Assembly: GCA_900551435.1 (NCBI GenBank)
Contig: URVW01000017.1
Span: forward strand, 1 to 36,167
DNA: 36,167 bases
Reading direction: 5' to 3'
From: an uncultured Faecalibacterium sp.
GTDB taxonomy: Bacteria > Bacillota > Clostridia > Oscillospirales > Ruminococcaceae
Part shown: positions 13,838 to 22,029 of the stretch, piece after piece
Layout of the letters: every line of letters begins with the position of its first letter
How positions within the stretch are numbered: position 1 is the first letter of the stretch
Notes under the pieces: model-generated
Database searches by the model: none
What the model saw: the letters and a program-made list of their open reading frames with translations, nothing else
Told to the model about the DNA's origin: nothing
Position numbers and translations under genes: made by a program

Positions 13838-15766
13838 ATGCCAACTACTACCTTCAAACCGACCCGGCCCTCCCTCTCCCCGTGGGGCAAGGGAGCCGCC
13901 GCACTGGGCATCGGCGCGCTGGCGCTGATCGCCGTTGGACTGCTCTTCCCCGCCGGAGCGGCCTTCTTTCCGCTGGTCAGCCTGTGGTGCAGCTGCGTGC
14001 TGTTCTATGGGGCGCTGTGGGTCCTGCGGGTGTCCGGCGTCGAGCTGGATTTCTTCCATCGGGCCGTCCTCATCGGCGGCTGGGCGGCGGCGGTGCTCTA
14101 TTTTTACTGGGCGCTGGGGCGGCGTGATTTCGTCTATGCGTGGGATTACGCCAATTATCTGGTCAAGCAGTACAGCGCCGAAGCTGCCTTTGCGCTTGGC
14201 CCCGCCGAGGGCTTCCGGTATATTTTCGGCTCCTTCGCCGAGGATTATACCAACTTCATCCCCCTGTTCACCGAGTTTCCCTTCTGCCTGACCGCCCGCA
14301 CCGGCGACAGTTATGCGTTCAGTCAGGTGTTCAGCGTCCTGCCCACCCTGATGGTCCTGCTGGCGGGCGTGGTCCTCAAGGTGGGGCAGATGCTCCATGT
14401 GAAGCACCGGTTCTACTACTTCCTCATCGGTTTTTCGTGGCTGCTGACCTTCCCGTTCCTGCGGATGAGCGCCATGCTCTCCCAGCCGGACTGGTTCGGC
14501 CTCATCTTCGCGTTTGCCATCCTCGTGCTGACGCTGGACTACCGCTTCGAAAAGCTGGAACCGGGCCGGTTCGCGCTCATCTTCCTCGCGACCGCCGCTG
14601 TCATCCTGACCCGCCGGTGGTATCTGTATTTTGTGGTCGGATATTACTTTTCGTATGTTCTGCTCGTTTTGTGCAGCAGCGTCCGGGCCGCAAAGCAGGG
14701 CGAAAAGGCGCTGGCTCTCCGCCGGGTGCGGAATCTTGTCGTGTTCGGCCTGTGCTCCCTCGCCGCGATGGTGGCGCTGCTCTGGCCCATGGTCAGCAAA
14801 ATTCTGGCCTATGACTACTCCGACCGCTACTCTTACTATAATGTCGGCGGCATGTCCACTGAGCTGTATTATCACGCTCTGCGCATCGGACTGTTGAACT
14901 TCATCCTCATCGTGCTGGGGCTGGTCTACGCCGTCCGCCGCAAGGCATGGGCGCTGCCCGCGCTGGGAGCCTGTGAGCTGGTGGTCAGCTTGGTGCTGTT
15001 CACCCGGGTGCAGAACTCCGGTTCGCATCAGATGCTGCTTTTCGTCCCGGCCTATTTCCTGCTGTTTCTGGTCGGCGCAGCCGCGCTGGCGGAAGGCATC
15101 GAACGGCACAAGATCGTCAAGCTGGGCTACTGGGCCTTTACGCTGGTGTTCGCGGTGTCGGTGCGCTGCTCGCCGCTGACGGTCGTTGCCCTGCCCGATT
15201 TCATCATCGACAACTTCCCGCTCAAGAGCACCGAAGAATTCGTCCGTCTCGACGGCCTGACCTACGACCGCAAGGACCTTGCGCAGATCCAGTCCGTGAC
15301 CGAGTGGCTCGCCGCCCACCTCGGCGACGGCGAAACGGCCTACATGATCCCCGACGACATGCTTTACAACCCCGGCCATCTGCGGAACTGTCTGCTGCCG
15401 GAACAGCCGCTCGACGGAAAGCTGCCGGACAGTTTCTCGGTCCCGGGCACGCACAACTTCCCCATGAGCTTCTTTGAAGCGAAGTATGTCATCACCATCG
15501 AGCCGTATCCCCTGTCCTACGCTTCGGAGACCGAGCTGGGCCACAAGCTCAACGCCAAGTTCACCGAACTGCGGGACGACACCCACACCCTCGCCGCCGA
15601 GTTTGACATGGACAACGGCTACATCTTTACCATCTGGGAGCGGGTCGAAGCTCCCACCCGCGAAGAAGTGGAGACCTATCTCCATGTGTTCGATGCCGAG
15701 AACGCCCAGTATCCCGAGATGTTCTCGCAGGTCGCCGAAGGCTGGCTGACTGCGCACGGGCTGTAA
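13838..15766 (+). CDS. Large polytopic membrane protein, GT-C glycosyltransferase-like
   Basis: 642 residues with roughly ten hydrophobic segments over residues 18-450, then a soluble C-terminal part of about 190 residues. The layout, an aromatic-rich first outer loop with a conserved-looking acidic residue (A-W-D-Y-A-N-Y, D103), and the external C-terminal domain resemble GT-C lipid-phosphosugar-dependent glycosyltransferases of the ArnT/PMT type. No diagnostic motif proves this. Such enzymes decorate cell-surface glycans or proteins using undecaprenyl-phosphate sugars. The C-terminal domain has P-D-D-M-L-Y-N-P-G-H-L and S-V-P-G-T-H-N-F-P-M. GAGAGG precedes ATG 13838. It lies between glgB and the trigger-factor-like gene, with its own promoter. 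Family assignment is inferred from topology. Confidence 0.6.
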   Translation: MPTTTFKPTRPSLSPWGKGAAALGIGALALIAVGLLFPAGAAFFPLVSLWCSCVLFYGALWVLRVSGVELDFFHRAVLIGGWAAAVLYFYWALGRRDFVYAWDYANYLVKQYSAEAAFALGPAEGFRYIFGSFAEDYTNFIPLFTEFPFCLTARTGDSYAFSQVFSVLPTLMVLLAGVVLKVGQMLHVKHRFYYFLIGFSWLLTFPFLRMSAMLSQPDWFGLIFAFAILVLTLDYRFEKLEPGRFALIFLATAAVILTRRWYLYFVVGYYFSYVLLVLCSSVRAAKQGEKALALRRVRNLVVFGLCSLAAMVALLWPMVSKILAYDYSDRYSYYNVGGMSTELYYHALRIGLLNFILIVLGLVYAVRRKAWALPALGACELVVSLVLFTRVQNSGSHQMLLFVPAYFLLFLVGAAALAEGIERHKIVKLGYWAFTLVFAVSVRCSPLTVVALPDFIIDNFPLKSTEEFVRLDGLTYDRKDLAQIQSVTEWLAAHLGDGETAYMIPDDMLYNPGHLRNCLLPEQPLDGKLPDSFSVPGTHNFPMSFFEAKYVITIEPYPLSYASETELGHKLNAKFTELRDDTHTLAAEFDMDNGYIFTIWERVEAPTREEVETYLHVFDAENAQYPEMFSQVAEGWLTAHGL

Positions 15767-15820
15767 TTTCAACTTTCACGTTTACAAATAACGTTTTATC
15801 GTCAGAAGGAGTATTGCAAA

Positions 15821-16801
15821 ATGGAAAACAAGCAGAACAACATCCCTGAGATCAAGCTGGGCCAGTACAAGGGTCTGGCCGTCACCCGCCATGTGCGCGG
15901 CCTTTCCGAAAAGACGCTCGACATCGAGATGGTCCACCAGACCCGTCTGCACGCGGTCTACCACAACTCCGACCAGCCCGCCCAGCGCGGCAGCCGGGTG
16001 CTGCTGGATTTCGCCGGCTACATGGATGGGGAGGAGATCCCCGACAGCCGGATGGAAAAGGTCATGGTCGTGCTGGGCGACGGCAAGCTGATGCCCGCCG
16101 CCGAAAACGCCATCTACGGCCACAAAACCGGTGAGACGTTCCGGTTCGACTTCACCTATCCGGAAAACTTCCGGGTCGAAGAGCTGTCCGGCAAAACGGC
16201 TCAGTTCGAGATCAAGCTCCACTCCGTCGCCGAAAAGACCACCCCGGAGCTGACCGAGGAATTTGCAAGATCGCTGGGCTACGAGTCGCTGGCTGCCATG
16301 CGCGAAGCTGTCCGCGCCAAGAAGCAGAAGATCCACGAGGACGGCGCAGACCGTGCCGCAGGGCAGAAGCTGCTGGAGATGGCCGGCGAGAACCTGACCG
16401 TCACCGTGCCGGAAGCGGTTCTGGACCGCACCGCCGACAACGAGATGAAGCTGCTGACCCAGCGGCTGTCCCGCAGCGGCATCAGCCTGGAGCAGCATTG
16501 CAAGAACAGCCGCACCACCGCCGAGGCCCTGCGGGCGGGCTACCGCGCCGACGCTGAGCGGAAGATCCGCACCATGTATGCGGCCCGCGCCATCGCGGAA
16601 GCAGAGAACATCACCGTCCGCCCCGAAGAGGTCAACAACGAGTACCGCCGCCTGTCGGTCCTGCAGGACACCCCTGAGCAGGACATCCGCCGCGTCCTCG
16701 CCCCGGACACCGTGGCCGCTGCCCTCGCCGCCCAGAAGGTCCAGCGCTTCCTGCTGGACAACGCCGTCGTGACTTCGGTCATGGACGCCGAAAAGGAGTG
16801 A
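15821..16801 (+). CDS. Trigger-factor-like chaperone/PPIase lacking the ribosome-binding domain
   Basis: 326 residues. The sequence enters near L-G-Q-Y-K-G-L, which in trigger factor is the linker before the FKBP domain. The FKBP-type PPIase part follows (about 55-140): R-V-L-L-D-F-A-G-Y-M-D-G-E, V-L-G-D-G-K-L-M-P-A-A-E and Y-P-E-N-F-R-V-E-E-L-S-G-K. A helical C-terminal chaperone domain (about 145-325) starts with P-E-L-T-E-E-F-A-R-S-L-G. The N-terminal domain with the G-F-R-x-G-K ribosome-docking loop is absent, and AGAAGGAG before ATG 15821 shows this is the natural start. It is therefore unlikely to act at the ribosome exit tunnel. It overlaps the ribosome binding site of the polyferredoxin gene downstream, implying coupled translation. 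A full-length tig is presumably elsewhere. Confidence 0.8.
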   Translation: MENKQNNIPEIKLGQYKGLAVTRHVRGLSEKTLDIEMVHQTRLHAVYHNSDQPAQRGSRVLLDFAGYMDGEEIPDSRMEKVMVVLGDGKLMPAAENAIYGHKTGETFRFDFTYPENFRVEELSGKTAQFEIKLHSVAEKTTPELTEEFARSLGYESLAAMREAVRAKKQKIHEDGADRAAGQKLLEMAGENLTVTVPEAVLDRTADNEMKLLTQRLSRSGISLEQHCKNSRTTAEALRAGYRADAERKIRTMYAARAIAEAENITVRPEEVNNEYRRLSVLQDTPEQDIRRVLAPDTVAAALAAQKVQRFLLDNAVVTSVMDAEKE

Positions 16802-16805
16802 TTTG

Positions 16806-18041
16806 ATGAGCATCTTTACGCGCTACGCCATGGACGCGCTGATGAAGACCACCCACCCCGAGATCAACCGGAAACAGTGCTGGAACCTGCACCCCCACCG
16901 CACTCCCTGCACGGCCTGTAAAGATATCTGCCCCTATGGCGACGAAATTTTTACCCGCCCCAATCTCGTCAAGGACTGGGACCCCTGCACCGACTGCGGC
17001 CTGTGCGTTTCGGTCTGCCGCAGCGGCTGCATCGCGCCCTCGCCGGAACAGGTCCAGAGGGACACGGCCCCTGCCGACAACGACAATGACACCATCTGGA
17101 TCGGCTGCGAACAGAGCACCCGTCAGAACACCCTCGTCCGCGCCTGTGTGTCGGCGCTCTCGTGGGAGACGCTGGCCTATCTGGCCCTGAACAAAAAAGT
17201 CGTCCTCGACCTGACCCCCTGCGGCGAGTGCGAGAACGACATCTGCGCCGAACACCTGCGCAAGGTGCTGACCCGTCTGGTGGAATTTTTCGGCCAGCCC
17301 CTGTTTGAGGCCCGCTTCACGCTGGCCTATGAGCAGGAGGAGGCCCCCTTCCACAGCAAGGAATACTCCCGCCGCGAGATGATGGAACAGGTCACGGCCG
17401 GGTCGAAGGCGGGCACGAAGCAGCTGCTCCGGATGCTGCCGGGTCTGCGGGACGACGACGAAAGCTCGGTGGACTTCCGGCTGCTGCTCCACCAGCGCAC
17501 CAAGCAGCTCAAAGCCGCCAGTGAAACGCCGCTCAAGTACGGCTACCATCTGCCCAACTTCACCCAGAAGTGCTTCGCGTGCGGCCGGTGCGAAAAAGCG
17601 TGCCGCGCCGGGGCGCTGAAGTTCGAGGACCTGCCCGACGGTCAGACCCGCGCGGTCATCACGCCGTGGAAGTGCAGCGAGTGCGGCGTCTGCGTCGCCA
17701 CCTGCTCCAACGGCGGTCTGGACGGGCTGAAGCTCCGCCAGCTGACCACCCTTGGCCCGGTCAGCGTCTACAAATGCACCAAGCTCCTCTGCAAGGAGTG
17801 CGGCAAGCCCATCTCGCCCAACTGCGCAGACGGCATCTGCTCGGTCTGCCGCATCAAGATCCGCACCAAGAAGCGTCAGGAGGAAGCCGTCGCCAAGGCC
17901 AAGGAGCGTCAGGCCGAGCGCGAAGCCAAGCGCGCCGCCGAGGAAGCCGCCAAAGCGCTGGCTGCCGAGACGAAGGCGGAAGCCGCCGCAGAAGCTGCTG
18001 CTGTTCCGTCCGCTCCCACGACCGGAGAGCCGACGGCCTGA
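16806..18041 (+). CDS. Polyferredoxin-like 4Fe-4S protein with charged C-terminal tail
   Basis: 411 residues, soluble. Cysteine clusters in order: C-T-A-C-K-D-I-C-P near residue 36; C-T-D-C-G-L-C-V-S-V-C near 62; C-G-E-C-E-N-D-I-C mid-protein; C-F-A-C-G-R-C-E-K-A-C and C-S-E-C-G-V-C-V-A-T-C (a ferredoxin-like pair); then C-T-K-L-L-C-K-E-C-G and C-S-V-C near the end. These suggest several [4Fe-4S] clusters plus a possible zinc ribbon. A roughly 60-residue Ala/Glu/Lys-rich tail follows. ATG 16806 is preferred: AAGGAG, located at the end of the preceding gene, is eight bases upstream; TTG 16803 is the alternative. It probably carries electrons or assembles clusters; its partner is unknown. The coupled trigger-factor-like gene may help fold it (inference). 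Confidence 0.8.
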   Translation: MSIFTRYAMDALMKTTHPEINRKQCWNLHPHRTPCTACKDICPYGDEIFTRPNLVKDWDPCTDCGLCVSVCRSGCIAPSPEQVQRDTAPADNDNDTIWIGCEQSTRQNTLVRACVSALSWETLAYLALNKKVVLDLTPCGECENDICAEHLRKVLTRLVEFFGQPLFEARFTLAYEQEEAPFHSKEYSRREMMEQVTAGSKAGTKQLLRMLPGLRDDDESSVDFRLLLHQRTKQLKAASETPLKYGYHLPNFTQKCFACGRCEKACRAGALKFEDLPDGQTRAVITPWKCSECGVCVATCSNGGLDGLKLRQLTTLGPVSVYKCTKLLCKECGKPISPNCADGICSVCRIKIRTKKRQEEAVAKAKERQAEREAKRAAEEAAKALAAETKAEAAAEAAAVPSAPTTGEPTA

Positions 18042-18084
18042 CCCAAAAGCGTTGTTTCTCCGCCGGAGAGGTTCCCGAAAAGAA

Positions 18085-18113
18085 TTGACGCCGGGCCGAA
18101 ACGATGCTATACT
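18085..18113 (+). promoter_or_regulatory. Promoter of the peptide-binding-protein leader
   Basis: TTGACG (18085-18090), 17-bp spacer, TATACT (18108-18113). Transcription should begin at about 18120, directly at the first hairpin of the leader. Confidence 0.75.
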
Positions 18114-18120
18114 TTCTGTA

Positions 18121-18187
18121 ACCACACGGCTGTGGTCGGAGGGACTGTTACAAAGGCGTAACGGATGTGTTTCCGTTGCGCCTTTTT
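18121..18187 (+). terminator. 67-nt leader with hairpin and intrinsic terminator (candidate attenuator or riboswitch)
   Basis: The first hairpin, ACCACA-CGGC-TGTGGT (18121-18136), is followed by a 14-bp stem: 18152-18165 (AAAGGCGTAACGGA) with 18172-18185 (TCCGTTGCGCCTTT, one G-U pair), then T residues. This is a full intrinsic terminator about 85 nt before the start codon and about 32 nt from the predicted transcript start. GTTAC (18147-18151) can pair instead with GTAAC (18158-18162) within the 5' arm, a possible antiterminator. It matches no riboswitch class that I recognise, and no leader peptide is visible. Confidence 0.65.
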
Positions 18188-18270
18188 CCACATCTCCCCC
18201 GCTGATGGGAAACAGCGTGCCCAGCCGCTGGCGTCCAAAACACGAAACATGAAGAAAGAGGGATTTTATC

Positions 18271-20307
18271 ATGGAACATTCGATTTCTCGCCGCCAGTTC
18301 CTCAAGGCCAGCGGTCTGGCAGCCGCTTCCGCCTGTGCCGCCGGTCTGCTGAGCAGCTGCGGCGGTTCTTCTGCCGGCAGCACCAGTGGTTCTGCTTCCG
18401 GCTCGGTCGATACCACCAAGTACACCATTCTGTATTCCAGCCAGCCCGCCACCCTGAACTATCTGACCACCGCCACCGATCTGGAAATGGTCGTGGGCGC
18501 GAACTGCGTGGATACGCTGGTCGAGTATAACAACAAGGGCGTCATGCGCGAAGGTCTGGCCACCCAGTGGGATTGGGATGCCGACACTCTGACTTGGACC
18601 TTCCAGCTGCGGGATGAGAACTGGGTGGACAACAACGGCGAAGTCGTTGCCCCCGTCACCGCACAGGACTTTGTGGACGCCCTGAAGTACGTCCTGACCC
18701 CGGATTATGCTTCTGCCAACGTCGGTCTGGTCACCGCCTACATCGCCGGCGCGGGCGACTACTACAACTACTACGTCTACCTGAACAACGCCAACACCGG
18801 CGTCGTGGATGACGACGGGACCACCTACACCGTGGACGGCAGCGGCGTCGTCACCGTCACCGCACCCGACGGCACGGCCAGCACCTATGCCCCCGTGGAT
18901 TTCGACACTGTGGGTGTCAAGGCCGTGGATGACCACACCCTGACCTACACCCTGACCTACGACTTCCCCGGCTTCCTGAGCCTGCTGTGCTACCTGCCCT
19001 ATGAGCCGGCCTACGGCCCCCTGCTGGACGAGATGGGCGACCAGTACGCCACCAGCGCCGAGACCATGTACAGCTGCGGCGCATTCTATCTGGCCGAGTA
19101 CGAGTCTCTGGAAACGTGGATCATGAAGAAGAATCCCGAGAACTACGACGCCGACAGCGTGTACATCGAGACGATCAGCCGCATCTACAACGCCGAAGCC
19201 GCCGTCAACGGCCCCGAGATGATCAAGCGCGGCGAGATCGATGAAGCCACCATCGGCTCTGACATCCTTGACAGCTGGCTGAGCGACGACACCACCAAGA
19301 GCATGGTCTCCATGGACCGTCCTAACACCAACTATACTTACTTCTACATGTTCAACTTCATGCCCTTCGCCCACGAGTTCTCCAACTGGAGCGTCGAGGG
19401 CGTGGACGCCGAGTATGAGCCGGACAACTGGGCCAAGGCCATCAACAACACCAACTTCCGCAAGAGCTTCCTGTACGGCATCAACAACGCCGTCACGCTG
19501 GCCGTCTCCGCCCCCGAAGGCTACGACGGCTATAAGCTGAACACCATCACGCCCCCGAACTTCTGCGCGACCGCCGATGGTGTGGACTACACCAAGTGCG
19601 GCGATCTGGCCGACATCACCGAGTTCTTCGACGAAGCCAAGGCCAAGGAGTGCCGCGATGCCGCCATGGAAGAGCTGAGCGCTCAGGGCGTCACCTTCCC
19701 CATCAAGGTCCAGCTGCCCTACAACCCCTCTTCCACCGACTGGGACAAACAGTGCCAGGTGCTCAAGCAGCAGCTGGAGGGCGTCCTGAATGACGGTGCA
19801 GACTTCATCAACATCGTCATCACCGAAGGCCCCGCCGACAGCTTCCTGTCTGCGGTCCGCCGCAACGGCAAGTTCGAGTTCCTGCTCTGCAACTGGGGCG
19901 CAGACTACTCCGACCCCGAGACCGAGACCGACCCGTTCTATCAGGCCGAAGGCTCCCGCGGTATGCGCTATGCCTATCTGCGCACCGGCGTGGAGGATGG
20001 CTTCATCACCGGCGAGACCGCTGACGCCATCATGCAGTATATGACCGCCATCGAAGCCGCCAAGCAGATCACCGACGACATCGACGCCCGTTACAAGGCC
20101 TTCGCCGACGCCGAAGCTCTGCTCATCAACAATGCGCTGGTCATCCCGCGCGGCATGAGCGTGCCCGCCTATCTGGCGACCCGCCTGAACTACTGGGAGG
20201 GCCAGTACGCTTCCACCGGCTTCTCCAACAAGCGCCTGAAGGGCATCCACGTTCTGGACCACTACGTCTCCATGGAGGAGTACGAGGCCAACCGCGACGC
20301 CCGCTAA
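18271..20307 (+). CDS. Extracytoplasmic peptide-binding lipoprotein (SBP family 5, OppA-like)
   Basis: 678 residues. The N-terminus combines a twin-arginine motif, S-R-R-Q-F-L-K (6-12), with a lipobox L-L-S-S-C (lipidated Cys30) and a Ser/Gly-rich linker, so it would be a membrane-anchored lipoprotein possibly exported by Tat. The body follows the family 5 pattern (P-A-T-L-N-Y, V-T-A-Q-D-F-V-D-A-L-K-Y, F-R-K-S-F-L-Y-G-I, W-G-A-D-Y-S-D-P), consistent with binding oligopeptides. AGAGGGA precedes ATG 18271. No Opp permease or ATPase lies beside it, so it is an orphan that must work with a transporter encoded elsewhere. It is controlled by the attenuator-like leader at 18121-18187 and ends at a strong terminator. 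Confidence 0.9.
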   Translation: MEHSISRRQFLKASGLAAASACAAGLLSSCGGSSAGSTSGSASGSVDTTKYTILYSSQPATLNYLTTATDLEMVVGANCVDTLVEYNNKGVMREGLATQWDWDADTLTWTFQLRDENWVDNNGEVVAPVTAQDFVDALKYVLTPDYASANVGLVTAYIAGAGDYYNYYVYLNNANTGVVDDDGTTYTVDGSGVVTVTAPDGTASTYAPVDFDTVGVKAVDDHTLTYTLTYDFPGFLSLLCYLPYEPAYGPLLDEMGDQYATSAETMYSCGAFYLAEYESLETWIMKKNPENYDADSVYIETISRIYNAEAAVNGPEMIKRGEIDEATIGSDILDSWLSDDTTKSMVSMDRPNTNYTYFYMFNFMPFAHEFSNWSVEGVDAEYEPDNWAKAINNTNFRKSFLYGINNAVTLAVSAPEGYDGYKLNTITPPNFCATADGVDYTKCGDLADITEFFDEAKAKECRDAAMEELSAQGVTFPIKVQLPYNPSSTDWDKQCQVLKQQLEGVLNDGADFINIVITEGPADSFLSAVRRNGKFEFLLCNWGADYSDPETETDPFYQAEGSRGMRYAYLRTGVEDGFITGETADAIMQYMTAIEAAKQITDDIDARYKAFADAEALLINNALVIPRGMSVPAYLATRLNYWEGQYASTGFSNKRLKGIHVLDHYVSMEEYEANRDAR

Positions 20308-20328
20308 ATCATTTCTCTTAAACAGCCA

Positions 20329-20370
20329 AGAAACCCGGCATTGCATCGCTGCAATGCCGGGTTTCTTTTT
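20329..20370 (+). terminator. Terminator of the peptide-binding-protein gene
   Basis: AAACCCGGCATTGCA (20331-20345) pairs with TGCAATGCCGGGTTT (20350-20364), a perfect 15-bp stem, followed by CTTTTTT. Its end touches the stop codon of the convergent CPBP gene. Confidence 0.93.
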
Positions 20371-21164
20371 TATGCTCTTCTCCGGGGAAGGAACAGGACC
20401 GCGCATGCCGCTGCATACGCAATGGCCAGTCCCAGACCAAATTCCGAAGTCCAAAGCTGTGTCCACGGGCCGTTCTCCGTCAGCGGATCAAAGATCGACT
20501 GCACGAACACATTGTGGCTTGCGTGGAGCAGTACAGCGGGCCAGAAGCTTTCCGCCCGGATGCACAGGACATCGGCCAGAACCGTCATCCCCTGCACCAT
20601 CACGAAAAAGCAGACCAGCGAGACCGGAATATTTCCGTTGTTGTAGTTCGAGAACACGATCACCGGCGCATGGTAGAAAAACCAGATGCTCCCGATGACA
20701 AGATGCACCATGCGGGGCGGAAGCACCTTGCGCAGTTCCGTCAAAAGGAACCCGCGCCAGCCGATCTCTTCGCCCAGCGACGCCGCACAGCTCAGCAAAA
20801 CGCCCAGCGTTGCAAAGCTCAAGACCTGCATCGGAACGATGATTCCGCATCTTCCGATGCCAACGGCCCACGCCAAGCCATACACAGCCATGCAGAGCAT
20901 CGGCGGGATCAGATAGGCTGCTCCCAGCGGCGGCAGAGTTTTGCGGCGGAGCCGCCACCCGATGCCGCGCACCGAATGATCCACCAACAGTTTGCTGACC
21001 AGCGCAGACACTCCCGGGACCCACATCAGCCCCAGCGAGAACACGGAACCGCTGTTGATTCCATAGCCCCGGCCGATGATGACGCCGTACAAACTACCGC
21101 TCAGCACCAGCCCTGTCAAAAGAAACACACCGATCTTCCGTTTTGCAGCTTGTCGTTCTTCCAT
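20370..21164 (-). CDS. CPBP-family intramembrane glutamic endopeptidase
   Basis: 264 residues with about seven hydrophobic segments. The CPBP (Abi/Rce1-like) motifs are complete: E-E-I-G-W-R-G (132-138), F-F-Y-H-A-P (162-167) and H-A-S-H-N (near 217), supplying the catalytic Glu and metal or substrate-contacting His residues. These membrane proteases process prenylated or membrane-bound peptides, and in Firmicutes often accompany bacteriocin or ABC systems as maturation or self-immunity factors. It is the last gene of a four-gene minus-strand operon (GntR regulator, ABC ATPase, permease, CPBP), 16 bp after the permease. AGAGGCG before ATG 21164 is a modest ribosome binding site. The substrate is not determined. 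Confidence 0.88.
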   Translation of the reverse strand: MEERQAAKRKIGVFLLTGLVLSGSLYGVIIGRGYGINSGSVFSLGLMWVPGVSALVSKLLVDHSVRGIGWRLRRKTLPPLGAAYLIPPMLCMAVYGLAWAVGIGRCGIIVPMQVLSFATLGVLLSCAASLGEEIGWRGFLLTELRKVLPPRMVHLVIGSIWFFYHAPVIVFSNYNNGNIPVSLVCFFVMVQGMTVLADVLCIRAESFWPAVLLHASHNVFVQSIFDPLTENGPWTQLWTSEFGLGLAIAYAAACAVLFLPRRRA

Positions 21165-21180
21165 TTGGGATACGCCTCTT

Positions 21181-22029
21181 TTACTCGAGATTCAGCTTGT
21201 TCTTCATCAGCCAGCGGGTCAGGAAGAAGTACGCCGCCGCAATGGCCGCCGTCACGGCAAAGCAGATCAGATAGCCGACGTTGGTGGTCAGCAACGCGCT
21301 CGCATTCGACTCCCCGGACGAGTAGTACAGGAACCGGACATGAACATCCATGATCAGGCCCACATCGTCCGTGCCCAGCACCCGGGTGATCTGGTTCTCC
21401 ACCATATTCATCGCGACAAAGGCGACGATGCCCGCCACCATCACATGCTTCTTGAACTGATGGGCGACCATGCACGCCGCATAGACGCAGAGGATGATGC
21501 TTGCCAGCCGCGTCAGGTTGATGACGATGCTCCAGAACAGGATCATCCAGAACTTCGCGCCCAAACCGTCAAACAGATAGCTCACCAGCTTCTTCCAGCT
21601 GTCCCAGTCCACCATGCCGAATGTCTCCGAGTCGAACACGCCGATGCTGACCATAATCGTGATGCAGACGATGCCCACCAGCATACTGCACAGCACCCAG
21701 ACCATGCTGGTGAGGAGCTTCGACACGATGAGCTGGGTCTCCGTCACGGGCAGGGTGTGCATCAGATAGCCCTCGCGGCCCAGCAGGTTCTGATAAAAGC
21801 GCCGCACCGTATTGACGAAGCAGAGCACCGCGATGGCGAGGATGACCGAGACGTAAACGATTGCCAGACCCGCTTCGAACCGCTGGAAATTCACATTCAC
21901 CGCCAGCGGAGTCGTTTCCTGCCGGAACGTAAAGCCCAGCATGACGCTCAGCAGGGCCAGCGCCAGATACAGTCCGCCGTACAGCCGGCTGGTGGCCTTG
22001 AACTCATATTTCAATAATTGCTTCAGCAT
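21181..22029 (-). CDS. ABC-2-type transporter permease
   Basis: 282 residues with six predicted membrane segments: helix 1 after a short basic start (K-Q-L-L-K-Y-E-F-K-A-T), typical of ABC-2 subunits, and the last ending in T-R-W-L-M-K-N-K-L-N-L-E. A large outer loop lies between segments 1 and 2. Its ATG overlaps the stop of the ATPase gene by seven bases (ATGCTGA), indicating coupled translation and a shared complex. Together with the YtrA-like regulator it resembles YtrABC-type exporters, which respond to cell-envelope stress; the exported substrate is unknown. Confidence 0.85.
   Translation of the reverse strand: MLKQLLKYEFKATSRLYGGLYLALALLSVMLGFTFRQETTPLAVNVNFQRFEAGLAIVYVSVILAIAVLCFVNTVRRFYQNLLGREGYLMHTLPVTETQLIVSKLLTSMVWVLCSMLVGIVCITIMVSIGVFDSETFGMVDWDSWKKLVSYLFDGLGAKFWMILFWSIVINLTRLASIILCVYAACMVAHQFKKHVMVAGIVAFVAMNMVENQITRVLGTDDVGLIMDVHVRFLYYSSGESNASALLTTNVGYLICFAVTAAIAAAYFFLTRWLMKNKLNLE

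Noticed and set aside
12995..15772. A 925-codon open frame on the minus strand opposite glgB and the GT-C-like gene
   Set aside because: It mirrors two well-supported genes, has low-complexity His/Gln/Asp-rich composition and no domain; a GC-bias shadow. Similar antisense frames at 1237-2511, 4150-5502, 7365-8858, 18148-20466 and 23312-25207 were rejected for the same reason.
18121..18136. Guanidine-II (mini-ykkC) riboswitch because of a hairpin with an ACGG-like loop
   Set aside because: The loop is CGGC closed by ACCACA/TGTGGT, and the second ACGR hairpin required by the class is absent.
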